Source of the DNA: Caulochytrium protostelioides
Taxonomy: Eukaryota; Chytridiomycota; Caulochytriomycetes; Caulochytriales; Caulochytriaceae
Length of the DNA: 64,000 nucleotides
Direction of reading: 5' to 3'
NCBI GenBank assembly: GCA_003615045.1
Contig: ML014201.1
Span: 1-64,000 of the forward strand
Positions 36,670 to 47,651 of this stretch are shown in pieces. Under the pieces are notes generated by a model. The model saw only the letters and a program-made list of their open reading frames with translations. It was not told where the DNA came from and made no database searches. The translations under genes and the position numbers were made by a program. Every line of letters starts with the position of its first letter. Position 1 is the first letter of the stretch.

Positions 36670-38490
36670 TCACTCACGCAACACCTTGAAAAACGCCCCG
36701 AATCGAGAACGCAACGTCGAATGGGTCGTCGGACGTTGAGTGGCACCACGCCTACTGTAAGCCGGTGGCTCGTGATTTGAAGCGACTACACCAACGGGCT
36801 GGTCCAACGCGACTTCAGCAGCGCGGCCGGCGGTGGCTGTAGGAACATCGACTGCGAGGCCGGCGGTGCCTTCGCCAGGCGTGGGGAAGGTGAGCGCTGG
36901 GTTGTCTTCAATTTCCCTGTATGGGGGCACGGGTCCGTTTTCGAAAATCGTCATTGCAGTCTCATCACTCGTCACGGGAGCGAGAATATATGGTAGGATG
37001 GGAAGAATTGGGTTCCGCATGGATTGCATTGTCGTCTCTCGATTATGCGTCAGGTAGAACTTTCCCCAGAGGTCTATTTCGCTATGCAGATGCTCGACGA
37101 ACGAATCCACGACGAGGGCACTGACCTCCCTTTCAATGTTGTTGGGATAAGCGGCGAAGGTTCGAAGAACGTCTTCGAAACTCAAAACGCTTGTCGCGCC
37201 TTCAATAAACGTTCTGATGCTTTCGAAATCGCAAGTACACAAGTTCGTGGCGGCGACCTTTAGGTAGCCAGCTTTCAACTCGTTTGCTTTTACCAAGGCT
37301 TCAGGAGTCGAGGCAACGACATTATTATCGCGTCTCTCCGCCGGCTCATTCCATTGAGTGGCCGGCCCACCCGGCCGTCCTACAGCGTGACCGGCCGGTT
37401 GAGTATGCTGATCACGGCGGGCTCCAAGAATTTGACGATGGGCTGTGCGTCCGGCCACGGGTGCCGTCATGTCCAGCAAGCTCCCGGAAATTCTTTTTCC
37501 TGGCCTATCAGACGTTTCGGTTTCTGGTTGATCTGGCCGTGCGGTTGGGCGGCCGTTCTTCACGATGAAGTCAATAAGAAGGTCCAAAAATTTTAATCTT
37601 GAGCCCCAGTTCGCATTGACGCGCAAGAGCATTGATTCGGCACGTTCCTTGACGAGTTCGTGGTAGCTCACTGCCAGCTCGGCAACGACATGAGAAAACA
37701 TCGTGCTGTATGCTGTTTGAGCGTCAAACGTAGCTGAGGGCAAGGCTGTGGTTACATGGAAAATCCTTGCTTGGTGATTGATCATAGATGATTCGTGAAT
37801 GCCGCTCGCGAGGGGAAAGTCAATTGCCGGGTTGTATTTCCACGAAGTTGTAGCCAAGGGTGCAATTCTGGAATCTGAATCCAGGGCACCCGAAAGCTCT
37901 CGGAATCTTCGGACAAGGTCGCAATGCGAGTAGACGTTTTGCAATCTCTGACGATGACCGTCACTCATTGGAATGTCACGGCTGTTTCCGTTTACGGCAC
38001 GGGATATGTATGCTGCCAATGGTATCGCATAGTTCCATATGACAGCGTCGCGTACTTCATGGTCGCCGCGGGGAACAACTTCGAAGCCTTCCAATATCAT
38101 TCGGGCCAAATTGTTGTCATCAGTCCGAGGGCCGTAACGGTACACAAGCCCATAAAGAACTTCCGAAACTGACTGGCTCGGCCGTGAAAGGTACCTGCTG
38201 GCGCCACGACCCTCAAGATTATTAGGGAACGGGGCCCTTGGTTCCACATCTTCTAGCCTAAGGTACCATCGGAGGTGGAAATCGAATTGCCGCGACATAA
38301 TAGCGAAGGCACTGGTCATGTCGAGGTCAGGTCGCTGTATTTTGTTGCTGCTTTCATTCGTGGCTCCCGTGGATTCCGGGTGACCCTGAGCAATTTCATC
38401 GCCGAAGGAGGAGGGGCTCGCGCGGCATAAAGCCTTGATAGTCAAGAGAAGGGTCAGCCAGGCGCTGCAAAAATGCCACGGCAGGAGCAT
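36670..38490 (-). CDS. Orphan secreted protein (606 aa)
   Basis: I do not recognise a family. The protein starts MLLPWHFCSAWLTLLLTIKA, a good cleavable signal peptide (cleavage probably near SRASPSS, aa ~23-28). It has no later membrane segment and is then mostly charged, alpha-helical-looking sequence with four Cys or fewer. Residues ~340-420 are Pro/Arg/Gly-rich and disordered, and two folded-looking blocks flank them. Base composition is clearly less GC-rich than neighbouring genes, with mixed third positions, and the gene is enclosed by Fanzor relics on both sides. This suggests recent arrival or weak codon selection. A secreted, lineage-specific (effector-like) protein is a reasonable guess, nothing more. 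The frame is open upstream to 38784 (GTG), but the ATG at 38490 starts the signal peptide. Confidence 0.75.
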   Translation of the reverse strand: MLLPWHFCSAWLTLLLTIKALCRASPSSFGDEIAQGHPESTGATNESSNKIQRPDLDMTSAFAIMSRQFDFHLRWYLRLEDVEPRAPFPNNLEGRGASRYLSRPSQSVSEVLYGLVYRYGPRTDDNNLARMILEGFEVVPRGDHEVRDAVIWNYAIPLAAYISRAVNGNSRDIPMSDGHRQRLQNVYSHCDLVRRFRELSGALDSDSRIAPLATTSWKYNPAIDFPLASGIHESSMINHQARIFHVTTALPSATFDAQTAYSTMFSHVVAELAVSYHELVKERAESMLLRVNANWGSRLKFLDLLIDFIVKNGRPTARPDQPETETSDRPGKRISGSLLDMTAPVAGRTAHRQILGARRDQHTQPAGHAVGRPGGPATQWNEPAERRDNNVVASTPEALVKANELKAGYLKVAATNLCTCDFESIRTFIEGATSVLSFEDVLRTFAAYPNNIEREVSALVVDSFVEHLHSEIDLWGKFYLTHNRETTMQSMRNPILPILPYILAPVTSDETAMTIFENGPVPPYREIEDNPALTFPTPGEGTAGLAVDVPTATAGRAAEVALDQPVGVVASNHEPPAYSRRGATQRPTTHSTLRSRFGAFFKVLRE

Positions 38491-38799
38491 CGTGCTTGTT
38501 GGTTCGAAGAGACGAGCAAAGCCAAAGCGGGGATCGTATGTGATGGCCAAGCAGGGAGACACACGGTCGACTTGGGGATAAGCGCAGGGGTAACGGCGAC
38601 AACTGCATGAACAAGCGCGGGCGTGGAGCGGCAGGCAAAGGCCAGAAAAGGCAGAGAACTGGGGCCGCGTTACCACTGTATATGCGCATGCGCATGCGCC
38701 TTTCGGAGTTGGCCGAAAGTGGGGTGGGAGGCCAATTACAGTTATTTTGAAGGAACGATCGCCTGGTGACACCCAAGGTGACACAAAGCCGCCTTGGGT

Positions 38800-39700
38800 G
38801 GCAGTGCGGAACTCGCAGTTCCCTACGCCCCAGCACGGCGCTTCTGGGGCGGGAGTGCTGGGCCGACCAAACCACCCAACACTCCTGTCGAACCCCCAGT
38901 TCCCTCAAAGAAGCAAAAACCAGGGAGGCGCTTCAGCCGCTACAACCGCTGCAGCCGCTGTAAACCCTCGGCCGGGAAAACTAGAGATGGCTGGCGGTCG
39001 GTGCACAGCTGCTAGGATATCGCTTGACTCGAGAAACTGTTGCTCGCTGACGGCACAAACGCGGCGGTACGACGGGCCAGGGCGAACGGACCCCTTGTCG
39101 TTGACAGCGCTTGGCACCGAGCGTCGCCGGACCGACCCCAAGTCTCACCAAGCGGAGTTTCGGGCCATTCAGGCGGATGTTGTGCCATCTCTACTTTCCA
39201 AAGGAACGAGCCTAAAAAATGGAAAATAGAAAAATGCGGTAGAGTGGGCGGGCACCGACGTCCCGCAGCCTAGAAAGCCAACCCCATGAGCTCACTCACA
39301 CTGACGACCGCAACGGCGTCAACATGTCCACTTCCGGCGCGTCAAGATCGCGACCGACGCCATGCCTGCTCTGTCTGGCAACCGCCCCCCAGGGCCCTTG
39401 GTCTTGGGGAGCGGACACCTCGAAAAGAGCCTAAGGGAGCGGTCCGCTTCCACATCTCGGGCGCCAAAGGCGAGCGCTCAGCGCTTCCGCATCGTCCTGG
39501 TCGGCACATTCCTCACGACTCAAGTGCACGCAGCGACTTGAAAGAAAAAAAAGTGTAACGCCGGCGCAAGGACGTTTTGGTTCGAGGTTTGCTGAGTTTG
39601 CTGAGTAATTTCATAAACGGCAAGTTGGTAAACCGCGACCTCAATGCCGCTTTGAACATGTGACGCTGTCTGAAACCCCTAAAAAATGCTCAGCTCTGAC
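38800..39700 (+). mobile_element. Fanzor relic F4, highly decayed
   Basis: Scattered matches in the right order identify it. An N-terminal LLADGTNAAV-type segment is near 39037. A RuvC-I-like DDRNGVNM is near 39300. FRIVLVGTFLTTQVHA, matching the RuvC-II block of F1, is near 39480-39530. GKLVNRDLNAALNM (RuvC-III), followed by the GTGACGCTGTCTG tract, is near 39618-39670. The zinc-ribbon loop is largely deleted, frames change repeatedly, and the RuvC-II Glu is lost (VGTF for VDEF). It keeps more of the 5' half than F1. It ends just before the MFAP1 3' region. Confidence 0.6.
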
Positions 39701-39911
39701 CGACGCAAGCCCGGCTGCTTCCTTAAGGACAAAGGAAGGATTGATCCGTTCCAGAGGCAGTTGGCTCACCCAGGGGTGGACTGGTTCAATCTCTATATAC
39801 TGAGGGAGAAGTATCGACCAGGTGTTTAAAAAGCGGGTCCCACGGTTGCTATGGGGCTGCCACATCGACATCTTGACCCGTTTCTCATCCAGTGACTGGG
39901 CATTTCTCATT

Positions 39912-41120
39912 CTATCGCGGGTCCCGCTGCGAGGCGGATTTCTTGAGTACCGACGCGGCGTTCCAGAGGTTATCGGCGCGCGACGTGTCCTCGGCGGCCA
40001 AGCCGCGGTACTTGCTCTGCCCCGCGCGGCCAAAGTTCTTGACGCGCATGACGTCCGGCAGCTTGCTGCGGTCATACGCTTCGCTCTCGACGGGCGCCGC
40101 GACATCGCGATCCATCAGGCCCTCCGCTGCGAGCGCGTCCAGGTGGAAAGCTCCGCGGTGGAAGAAACGGCCCGTGCGCGATGCACGCATCTCCTCCTGG
40201 GCGGCGGCTTCGCCCGCGACGCGCTTTTCCGCCAGTAGCACCGCGTCGTCCAACGCCGAGCGGCGCCGTTTCTCAGCCGCCATGGCGTCGCGCTGGCTCT
40301 CGGCCTCGCGATCGCGGTCAAGACGGAGCAGTTCGCGGAGCTTCCACGCGTCAAACTCCGCCTGCTCGTCCACGCCGTCGGTATCGTCGAGCGCCATCAG
40401 CGCCGGATCAGCGCTGTCGACGGCCGCCGCGTCGGCTTCGGCTTTCTGCTGCGCCACTAGCTCAGCCTCGAGTAACGTCTGGGACACGTGGCGCTGCTCT
40501 TCCGCAATTTGGACGCGGCGCGCCGCTTCCTGGGCCTCGGCCTCGGCTTCCTGCTGATGCGACGTCCGTGCGGCCTTTGTTCGGAACACGGGTTTCGCCA
40601 GAACGCGGCGCTTCGGCGGCGGCGGCGGCGGCGGCGGCGGTTCGTCATCTTCCGACTCCGACTCCGACTCCGACTCCGACTCCGACTCCGAAGCTGAAGC
40701 TGAAGCTGAAGATCGCGGGGCCTCGACAGGAAGATAGGAGGTCACCCCCGCGGCCTTCGTTTCAGGCGCGACCGGTGCGATTGGAGCGGCCAGTCCGGGC
40801 CGTGACGCCGCAACGGGCAACGCCGTCTCGGTCTTCACGAACGAGGCCTCCTGGAACCGTGCCTCGGTCTTCACGGTCGCGACGGTACTGTGCAAGCCAG
40901 GGGCCCCCGAGAGCTCATGCTCGCTCTCGGCCTCGCTGCCCTCCGAAGAGTAAGACGACGCGTCTGCACCGGGTCGACCGGGAAAGTAGCGCACCGGGCG
41001 AGAAGGCGGCGGCGGGAGCGGAGCCGCGGCGCGAGGGCGAGCGGGGGCACGGGCGGCCGATGCGCCGGCGCCGGCGCCAGCGCCAGCGCTGGGACGCCTT
41101 GAATGCGGGTAGGTCACCAT
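39912..41120 (-). CDS. MFAP1-like spliceosomal protein
   Basis: This 402-residue, highly charged nuclear protein belongs to the MFAP1 family, a component of the precatalytic (B) spliceosome associated with Prp38. The diagnostic C-terminal block is present: FFHRGAFHLD (~aa 320) and LPDVMRVKNFGRAGQSKYRG (~362-381), with a nearby DTSRADNLWN. The middle is a long Glu/Ala/Arg coiled coil (~190-310). The N-terminal third is disordered, with an SES repeat (~145-160) and a polyproline run. Length is close to human MFAP1 (439). The start at 41120 is the first ATG. Confidence 0.88.
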   Translation of the reverse strand: MVTYPHSRRPSAGAGAGAGASAARAPARPRAAAPLPPPPSRPVRYFPGRPGADASSYSSEGSEAESEHELSGAPGLHSTVATVKTEARFQEASFVKTETALPVAASRPGLAAPIAPVAPETKAAGVTSYLPVEAPRSSASASASESESESESESESEDDEPPPPPPPPPKRRVLAKPVFRTKAARTSHQQEAEAEAQEAARRVQIAEEQRHVSQTLLEAELVAQQKAEADAAAVDSADPALMALDDTDGVDEQAEFDAWKLRELLRLDRDREAESQRDAMAAEKRRRSALDDAVLLAEKRVAGEAAAQEEMRASRTGRFFHRGAFHLDALAAEGLMDRDVAAPVESEAYDRSKLPDVMRVKNFGRAGQSKYRGLAAEDTSRADNLWNAASVLKKSASQRDPR

Positions 41121-42083
41121 GCTCGCGGCACATCAGCCCGATGGCGTGAACGGCGTGGCAGCGTGGCAGCGTGGCAGCAACGCGGGGCTCCCCGAAGGGA
41201 CGCTCAGCGCCCGATACGGCGCTGGGAGGACAAGGCTCTCCGGTCCGAGGCGGAGGTCAGCACGCCACGTGGAGCAGCGATCCGCGGCAGCTGCGAACGA
41301 AGAGGCGATCATGCGGGGCCCGTGTGGCACGGAGGGTCGGAAGGCGGCGGAGGGCGGATCGTTCGAATCCTGCGCAGGAATGCGCGAGACGGTGCCGACG
41401 GCGCTGCTCGGCGCTGATGGGCCGTGCACGCACCCTCGGCTTCGGACGGCCGCGTCGCTCGACCCCGCATCCCTGGCCGCTGCCGCCGGAAGCGGAGACT
41501 CCGCCATGAAGGGTTGCGCTGCCCGCTCGTCTGAGAACCACCGGCACAGGTGGCAAGGGCGGGAACACCTTCCTGTCCGTCCCCGTGTGGCGCTGGGGCG
41601 CCACCGCGTCTCGTGGCCCCCCAACCGCGCTGCCCCCCTCGCCGCCGGTGCCCAGCGCCGCCGATCCCTCGACACGAGCAGACGACCTCGATGCCTGGGT
41701 GATTGGACCAGAGAAGTCACCACATGACAAAAAGCGAGAGGAAACGATGGAAAGGGAGACGATAGAATCGAGTGAGCAACGTGATAAGTGAGAAAATAGG
41801 CGCCCGACGATGAAAGCGGCATGGGAAGCGGATGCGGGTCAAGGAGAATGAACGGCGGAGCAGCACCCTACTTCTCTTTCTAACCGTCAAGACTAAACGA
41901 AGGCGAAGATCGCGCATGACTCAGCCTAGCAAGGTGGTAGTCACCTATCAAACGACATGGGGAATTAATTGGTTTATTGGAGGGGGATGGAGGTCATGAT
42001 GTTATCCCCCCGCTGAAGCGGTCGGAAGAAGTACCCACGATAAGCGAGTCCACAAGGAAACGAACCCCCAACCAGCGCGACAT
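41121..42083. other. Intergenic, no supported gene
   Basis: MFAP1 upstream sequence and the 3' side of the Sel1-repeat gene. Short CGTGGCAG direct repeats occur near 41155-41180. A GTTCGAATC word near 41363 is not part of a tRNA fold. Confidence 0.5.
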
Positions 42084-44469
42084 TCAAGCGGCCGGGGCTG
42101 CATGGCCATACGCAAAGACGGCCAACTCATTCTCGACCCCGCCCAGCCCACCGCGGCTCGCCATCAAGGTGATGAGCCGCTCGCTGGCATGTGAGTCGCC
42201 GTAGGCGGCGGCCTTGCTGTACCACTGGATAGCCTGCTCCGTATCCACGGGGACGCCGACGCCGTCTTCATAGCACTGCGCAAGTCCGAGCATCGCCATC
42301 ACGGACCCCTGGCCCGCGGCTTCGGTGTACCATCGGACGGCGCCCTCGCCGTCCACCTCACAACCCGTGCCTTGGCGGAGGTGCAGCGCGAGACGGACCT
42401 GTGCGCGCGCATGCCCCCGCTCCGATGCGAAGCGCAGTAGCCGGACAGCTTCAGCGACATCGCGGGTGATGGCCGGCGCGGATGGCGCGGTGGTTGGGCC
42501 GGTACCGGAGCCCGTCACCGCCGCCGGTGGCTCTGACAGCAGCAGCGCGAGGTTGGTGGCGGCCCAGACATTGCCCTGCTGGTAGGCCTGGCGGAACCAG
42601 TAGGCGGCCTTGAGGAGGTTGCGTGCGCAGCCCGTGCCCTCCTCGTAGAGGTGGCCCAGGGTGTTTTGGGCGAGGTCGTTGCCGCCGCGAGCCGCTTCGC
42701 GGATCCAGCGGAAGGCTTTGCTGAGGTCGACGGGGATGCCGGTGCCGCTGCGGTAGCAGCAGCCGAGGCTGAGCTGCGCGGGCGCGTGGCCCATGCGCGC
42801 GGCGCGGTGGTACAGCCGCACGGCCGTCGGCTCGTCCACCGGGTGGCCGATGCCGTGCTGCAGGCAGTAGCCGAGCGAGTGCAGCGCGAAAGGGTTGCCC
42901 GAGGCGGCGGAGCGACGGTACCACATGAGCGCGAGCTTTTCGTCTTTGGGCACGCCGACACCGTACTGGTACGCGTGGCCGAGGTTGTGCTGGGCGCGTG
43001 TGTGGCCCTGGACGGCAGCGAGCTGGTACCAGTAGGCGCCCTGCGTCTCGTTGCGGGCAATGCCAATGCCGTTCTGCAGGCAGAAGCCGAGGTTGCACTG
43101 GGCCCAGGGGTAGCCCTGCTCGGCGGAGCGGCGGTAGTAGCTGACGGCTTTGGCGCGGTCCACGGGCACGCCAATGCCTTCCTCGTACATGTAACCCAGC
43201 GAGTTTTGCGCGTGGCAGTTGCCGAGCTCCGAGGAACGCGTGTACCACTGCAGCGCGAGCGCCGGGTTGGGCTCGACGCCGTTGCCCTTCTCGTACGCGT
43301 GGGCCAGATTGTACATGCTGACGGACTCGCCTTGCTGGGCGGCCATCATGTACAGCTCAAAGGCGCGCTGGTAGTCGCGCTGCACGCCGAAGCCCTCGGT
43401 GTAGCAAAGACCCAGCACGCCCTGGCCGCGCGGGTGGCCCTGCTCGGCCGAGCGCTCGTAGTGGTGGACGGCGCGGGCCGGGTTGTAAGCCACGCCGATG
43501 CCGTCGTGGTAGCATGCGCCCATCGCGTAGTGGGCCGCCGGGTGATCATAGTCTTCGGCCGCCCGGCGCAGCCAGGCGACCGTCTCCTCGCGGCCATTGA
43601 GACGCTGGATCCAGGCCTCGGCATCGACGCAGTCGATCTTGACGCCCGGGCGGCCGTAGCGGCGCAGGAACGAGAGTCGCGCGCTCGCGAGCCCGTTGTT
43701 ACGGATCGCCGCGCTGATATAGAGCTGGGCGGCCGTCTTGTAGTCCTGCTCACAGCCCAGGCCAAACTCATAGCAGAATCCAAGAATGGCTTGGGCTTCC
43801 GCCGACTTGCTGGCCGGGAGGGCCATGGCCTGCTTGAGGCAGCGGACGGCGCGCGGCTCGTCGCAGGCCTGGCCGTCAAGGCCGAACAGGTAGCGCTCGG
43901 CCAAGGCGATGCGGTCGGCGACGAGCGCAGCCGAGAGCACGTGGTCGGCAATCTCGCCGAGTTGCGAGTCGGCATCCGAGCCGGCGACGCTGCTCACGAC
44001 CCACGCGCTGTTGCCGGAGTCCTGCTGCTTTGTGTCGGCGTTGTTGAGCAGCAGTGTCGCCGAGACGGCGTCCAGCGTGACCTTCACGGGCGACGTCGGC
44101 GAGAGCAGCGGGAAGTCGGGGGTGGCGACGCCCGAGTCGTGGAAGCCGAGGGCGCTAGGCTCGGCGAGCGCGGCCGCGGTCACGACCGCGGCATGGGTGC
44201 CTTCGGGCGGCTCATGCAGCATGATGCAGCTAAAGATCTCCTGGCTGAGCGCGGCGCTCGTGGCGCTCGCGGCGCCGTGCGGGTCCACGGTGTCCATCGT
44301 CATACTCGAGGTGCCGGACGCCGGCGATTGCGCATCGCCCGCCGGCGTGCTGGCGGCCGTGAGGCGCTCCACCACGATCGGCGACACGACCGGCGACATG
44401 GCGGCCATGGCGGCCGCGGCGCTCACACCCAGGGACATCGCGCCCGACCGGACGGCGATCGAGCGGGTA

Positions 44470-44500
<31 letters not shown>

Positions 44501-44636
44501 CGGCCGCCGTCGGCGAAAGCGGCTCGTGACTCGGGGATTCGTTCATCGTGATCGAGTCAACGGGACTCATGACCACCGACGAGGCGCGGGAGCTCAGCGA
44601 CGCGGGACGTGGGGTGCTGAAGGGCGATGCACTCAT
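42084..44636 (-). CDS. Sel1-like repeat protein
   Basis: The 850-residue protein has a disordered Ser/Ala-rich N-terminus (~aa 1-230, with a polySer run) and then a near-continuous solenoid of about 14 Sel1-like repeats (~235-835). Typical units are AQNSLGYMYEEGIGVPVDRA and AQCNLGFCLQNGIGIARNET. Such proteins are scaffolds; fungal relatives include the chitin-synthase activator Skt5/Chs4 and cell-cycle factors. There is no C-terminal CaaX prenylation box (it ends HAAPAA), so a membrane-anchored Chs4 role is less likely. No enzymatic domain is seen. The start at 44636 is the first ATG. Confidence 0.88.
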
Positions 44637-44925
44637 GATGGCCGAGGCGCGGCGGACGGCGGACGGCGGACGGCGGGCGGGCCGCGGGATGCGGTCGTGC
44701 CGATCTTACACGACGGCTGAGGACCCCCTCGGGGCGGGGCAGCGGAGGCGGAGGCGGGGAACACCGGGCCACGAGGCGTGGGGTACGGTGGTCAAAGGAC
44801 GGATCGGCACAGTCCACCTACGTGACAGACCGGTGACCGCCAACAAAGGGTCAGGGTCCCCGTTAAGCTCGTGACGATTTTCTTGAGCGAGAGAAAGCGG
44901 GATGAAGAGATGGGTTAAAGATCGC

Positions 44926-44949
44926 TAGAGAGAGAGAGAGAGAGAGAGA
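44926..44949. repeat. (GA)n microsatellite
   Basis: A dinucleotide run about 290 bases upstream of the Sel1-repeat gene's start. Confidence 0.9.
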
Positions 44950-46528
44950 CGAGGACGAGGGCACACACACATACCAAGCGACGCCCGCGCCGATGTCAGC
45001 GGATCAGGCAATGGAGGGCTGGGAAACCGTGCGGCGGCCACTGGGAACGGAAGCAAGAGCGAGGGGGGAAGATGGGCTTGAGCCGGATGACCGTGGGAGT
45101 TCTGCGGAAAAGTCGGAAGCAGATCGTGCTTCACGGCCACACTGTGACGTTCCGGCGAAGCGAAGCGGTGGCGGCGGCGGAGGCGAGAACGAGGTTTGGC
45201 GGGATCCGCAGCAATAAAGGCAGCACGAAAGAAGGCAGCTGCCAGCAGCAAGGGGGTACGGGAGAGAATGGAGGTTGCGAAAGCGACGTCAGCTGGGGAG
45301 AACAGGGATGCGACGAAGCCAAAACGGAAATCGGGGGGATACGAGAATGGCGGAAAGATGGCTGTATATCAACAAAAGGAGGGCTACATGGGAGGGCGGC
45401 GCCTCGGCTTGCTGTCACGGACCAGCTATGTACAGAGGGAGGGGGAGGGAGGGTGGTGGTTGGTGGAGTCCAGAACGGTGGTAACGATCCCGTCATGCGG
45501 GACTCGTGCATCCTCTGCATACCCTCATCATGGCCCATGCATGTATCATGCCCTGCTGTGTCATGCCCCGGCTTTGGACATTTGGACAGCAAGCACATGA
45601 CGAGGTTGAATGGCCCGAAGCAAGAGAGTCGCTGCAGGCACGGACGCCGTCGATAGGGCCCAAGGGGAGCCCTAGGGAGCCAAGACATGGTCTACCGAGG
45701 CCAAGGCGGATCGGGCGAGCAGCAGCGGCAGACGCCTCCCGGTCGTCCTTGTCCTCCGTGTCGGCGTCGCCGTCAGTGTCGCTCATCGCTCATCGCTCAT
45801 CGGCGCCGTCGGCCTCCCGCCGGACAGCATCTGGCCGGCGGGTGGCCACGGCGACGCGGCGGGCCGTGACCACCGTCCGCCGCCTGCCGCCGCGGGAGGG
45901 TCCGTGGGCGCGACAAGAATAGATCACACCCGTCCGTTGAGGTCCCGTTCGGCCGGTTTCGGGCGACCGCGGATGGGCGTATGGCCGACCGGCCGCCGCG
46001 CCGACTCTCACGTCTCCCGCGCAGACGCCCGACAGGGTTGACGGATGGCCGCCGCCTTTTCCGTCGGCTGCCATGACAGCTCGCGAGGGTCCGCGACGAG
46101 CGTCCCTGGTGGCCACTGGGTAGGGCGAGGCGCCATCGGCTGGTCTCTGGCGATGATGCGCCGTGCCGAGCTGCTCGAGTAAATTTGGGGAATTGACCGC
46201 CGTCGCGCTGTTCATCGTCCATCTCGCTCGAGGCGTGCCACCGACCGCGCGAAGGGGTCCCCGCCGACGGGCGCACTGAACGCCACGAACGCCCGCTTCA
46301 TCCGGCATACGGCGGCAGGCACCGAAGGCTCTGGGCTGCGCGCGAAAATTGCCACGCCTCCCGCGGCCGCGGGGCCGTGGGGCGCCTCGCTGCACCAGGA
46401 GGGATCGGCCATGCCACGGTGGGATCGGCGATGGGCCCATCATCGGCAGATGGCCCACGGCTGATGGTATCCTGCATGTCGCCTCGTCTCGGCAAGCGGT
46501 ACAGTGCTGCTTAGATCAGCGCCTGGTG

Positions 46529-46592
46529 GATGGTTGCAGATGCCGATGGTTGCAGATGCCGATGGTTGCAGATGCCGACGGTTGCAGATGCC
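46529..46592. repeat. 16-base tandem repeat, four copies
   Basis: The unit GATGGTTGCAGATGCC is repeated four times with a single mismatch in the last copy. Confidence 0.95.
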
Positions 46593-47651
46593 GATGACTG
46601 CCACGACCCGTGGGCCATCGCGTCATGGCCCAAGGAATGCCGGCTAGGTCTCGACGGAGGCCTCCGTCTCTACGGCGAAGTGTCGGAGTCGGGAGGAACC
46701 GCGTTACACTCACCATGACGAACATGGTGCGGCGCATCGATGCTGTTGAATCGACGAGGACAATCGCTCGTAGGACACGATGTCGAGGGCTCATGACCTG
46801 AACGATTCCTGGGCGGAGCGAACATGAACATTTTCGATGGTGGTAAGCAACGCATGCCCGATCGTCCTCGAAATGTCAGCTCGGCCATCCCATGCTATCG
46901 TTGTGACCACCATCATCCAAATCGCAAGCTTCGACGATGGCCGCCCTCGCTGCGTCCTTGGTCGGAACCATGCCATCGAGCTAACTAAGCGGTATCAGGT
47001 CCCATCCCATCAGCGAAGCATCTGATGGATGCGAACCTCCAAGAGCATCGCGACTTGTCCGGGTACCATCGGCGCGGGTGGACTTCGGCGATGGCGCTCG
47101 GACGGGGCTTCGTCTCAAGAGCACTCGGGGGTCGTCGGAAGGAGGTCGACAGAAGGACTCGGGGATGGGGGGTCCGCCTTCTCCGCTCGCCCCGGTCGCC
47201 CCACAACCGGGGGTCCTTTCGCCCGAACGGCTGTGAGCCGCCCCTGTCCCGCTGTCGCTGGCTCGGCATCGATATAGCGGACGGTGTCATGGCGGATCGG
47301 ATGCGATGAACACGCGGCGATCATTGCCAGGTGCAATGGTGGCCAACGCGCAGATGCAGCTGGCTTCATACTGCCACTCCATACCGCCACCCAGCAGAAC
47401 GAGCCTGGTTCTCGTGGACGTCACCGCCCTGGTATCGCCGACGTGGAGACGGCACCGATCCCTGCGCGATCTCGCTGGCACCATCCCTGACATCCCACCC
47501 GACACCTCGCCTGACGCCCTCCTTTGTTGTCGGGCTGACCCGTTTCATGCTTCTAGGCGAACCTGCTGCTACAGGCTTCGCAGTATCCTCATCCACCTCA
47601 CTGCGACAGATCGCGGGTTGGTGCCAGTCCGGAGCCACTGATCCCGAGGCC

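Larger units (their letters stand above)
44637..47651. other. 3-kb divergent intergenic region without a supported gene
   Basis: This is the longest gene-free stretch in the window. It holds a (GA)n run (44926-44949) in the leader of the Sel1 gene and a 16-base tandem repeat (46529-46592). Two weak exon-like pieces with possible donors were noted: a minus-strand ATG at 45786 and a plus-strand ATG at 46824. I could not extend either into a gene. Confidence 0.5.

Noticed and set aside
41350-41375. GTTCGAATC word like a tRNA T-loop
   Set aside because: Flanking bases do not pair as a T-stem and no acceptor or anticodon arm fits.
42651-44720. 689-residue plus-strand ORF opposite the Sel1-repeat gene
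   Set aside because: Periodic shadow of the Sel1 repeats on the other strand; no independent signature.
45493-45786. Minus-strand ORF starting MSDTDGDADTEDKDDREA, possibly a first exon
   Set aside because: An acidic start and a possible GTAGAC donor exist, but no downstream exon with recognisable or continuous coding could be found.
46824-46842. Plus-strand mini-exon reading MNIFDG followed by GTAAGC
   Set aside because: Good donor, but no phase-matched downstream exon with protein-like continuation before the MFS gene.
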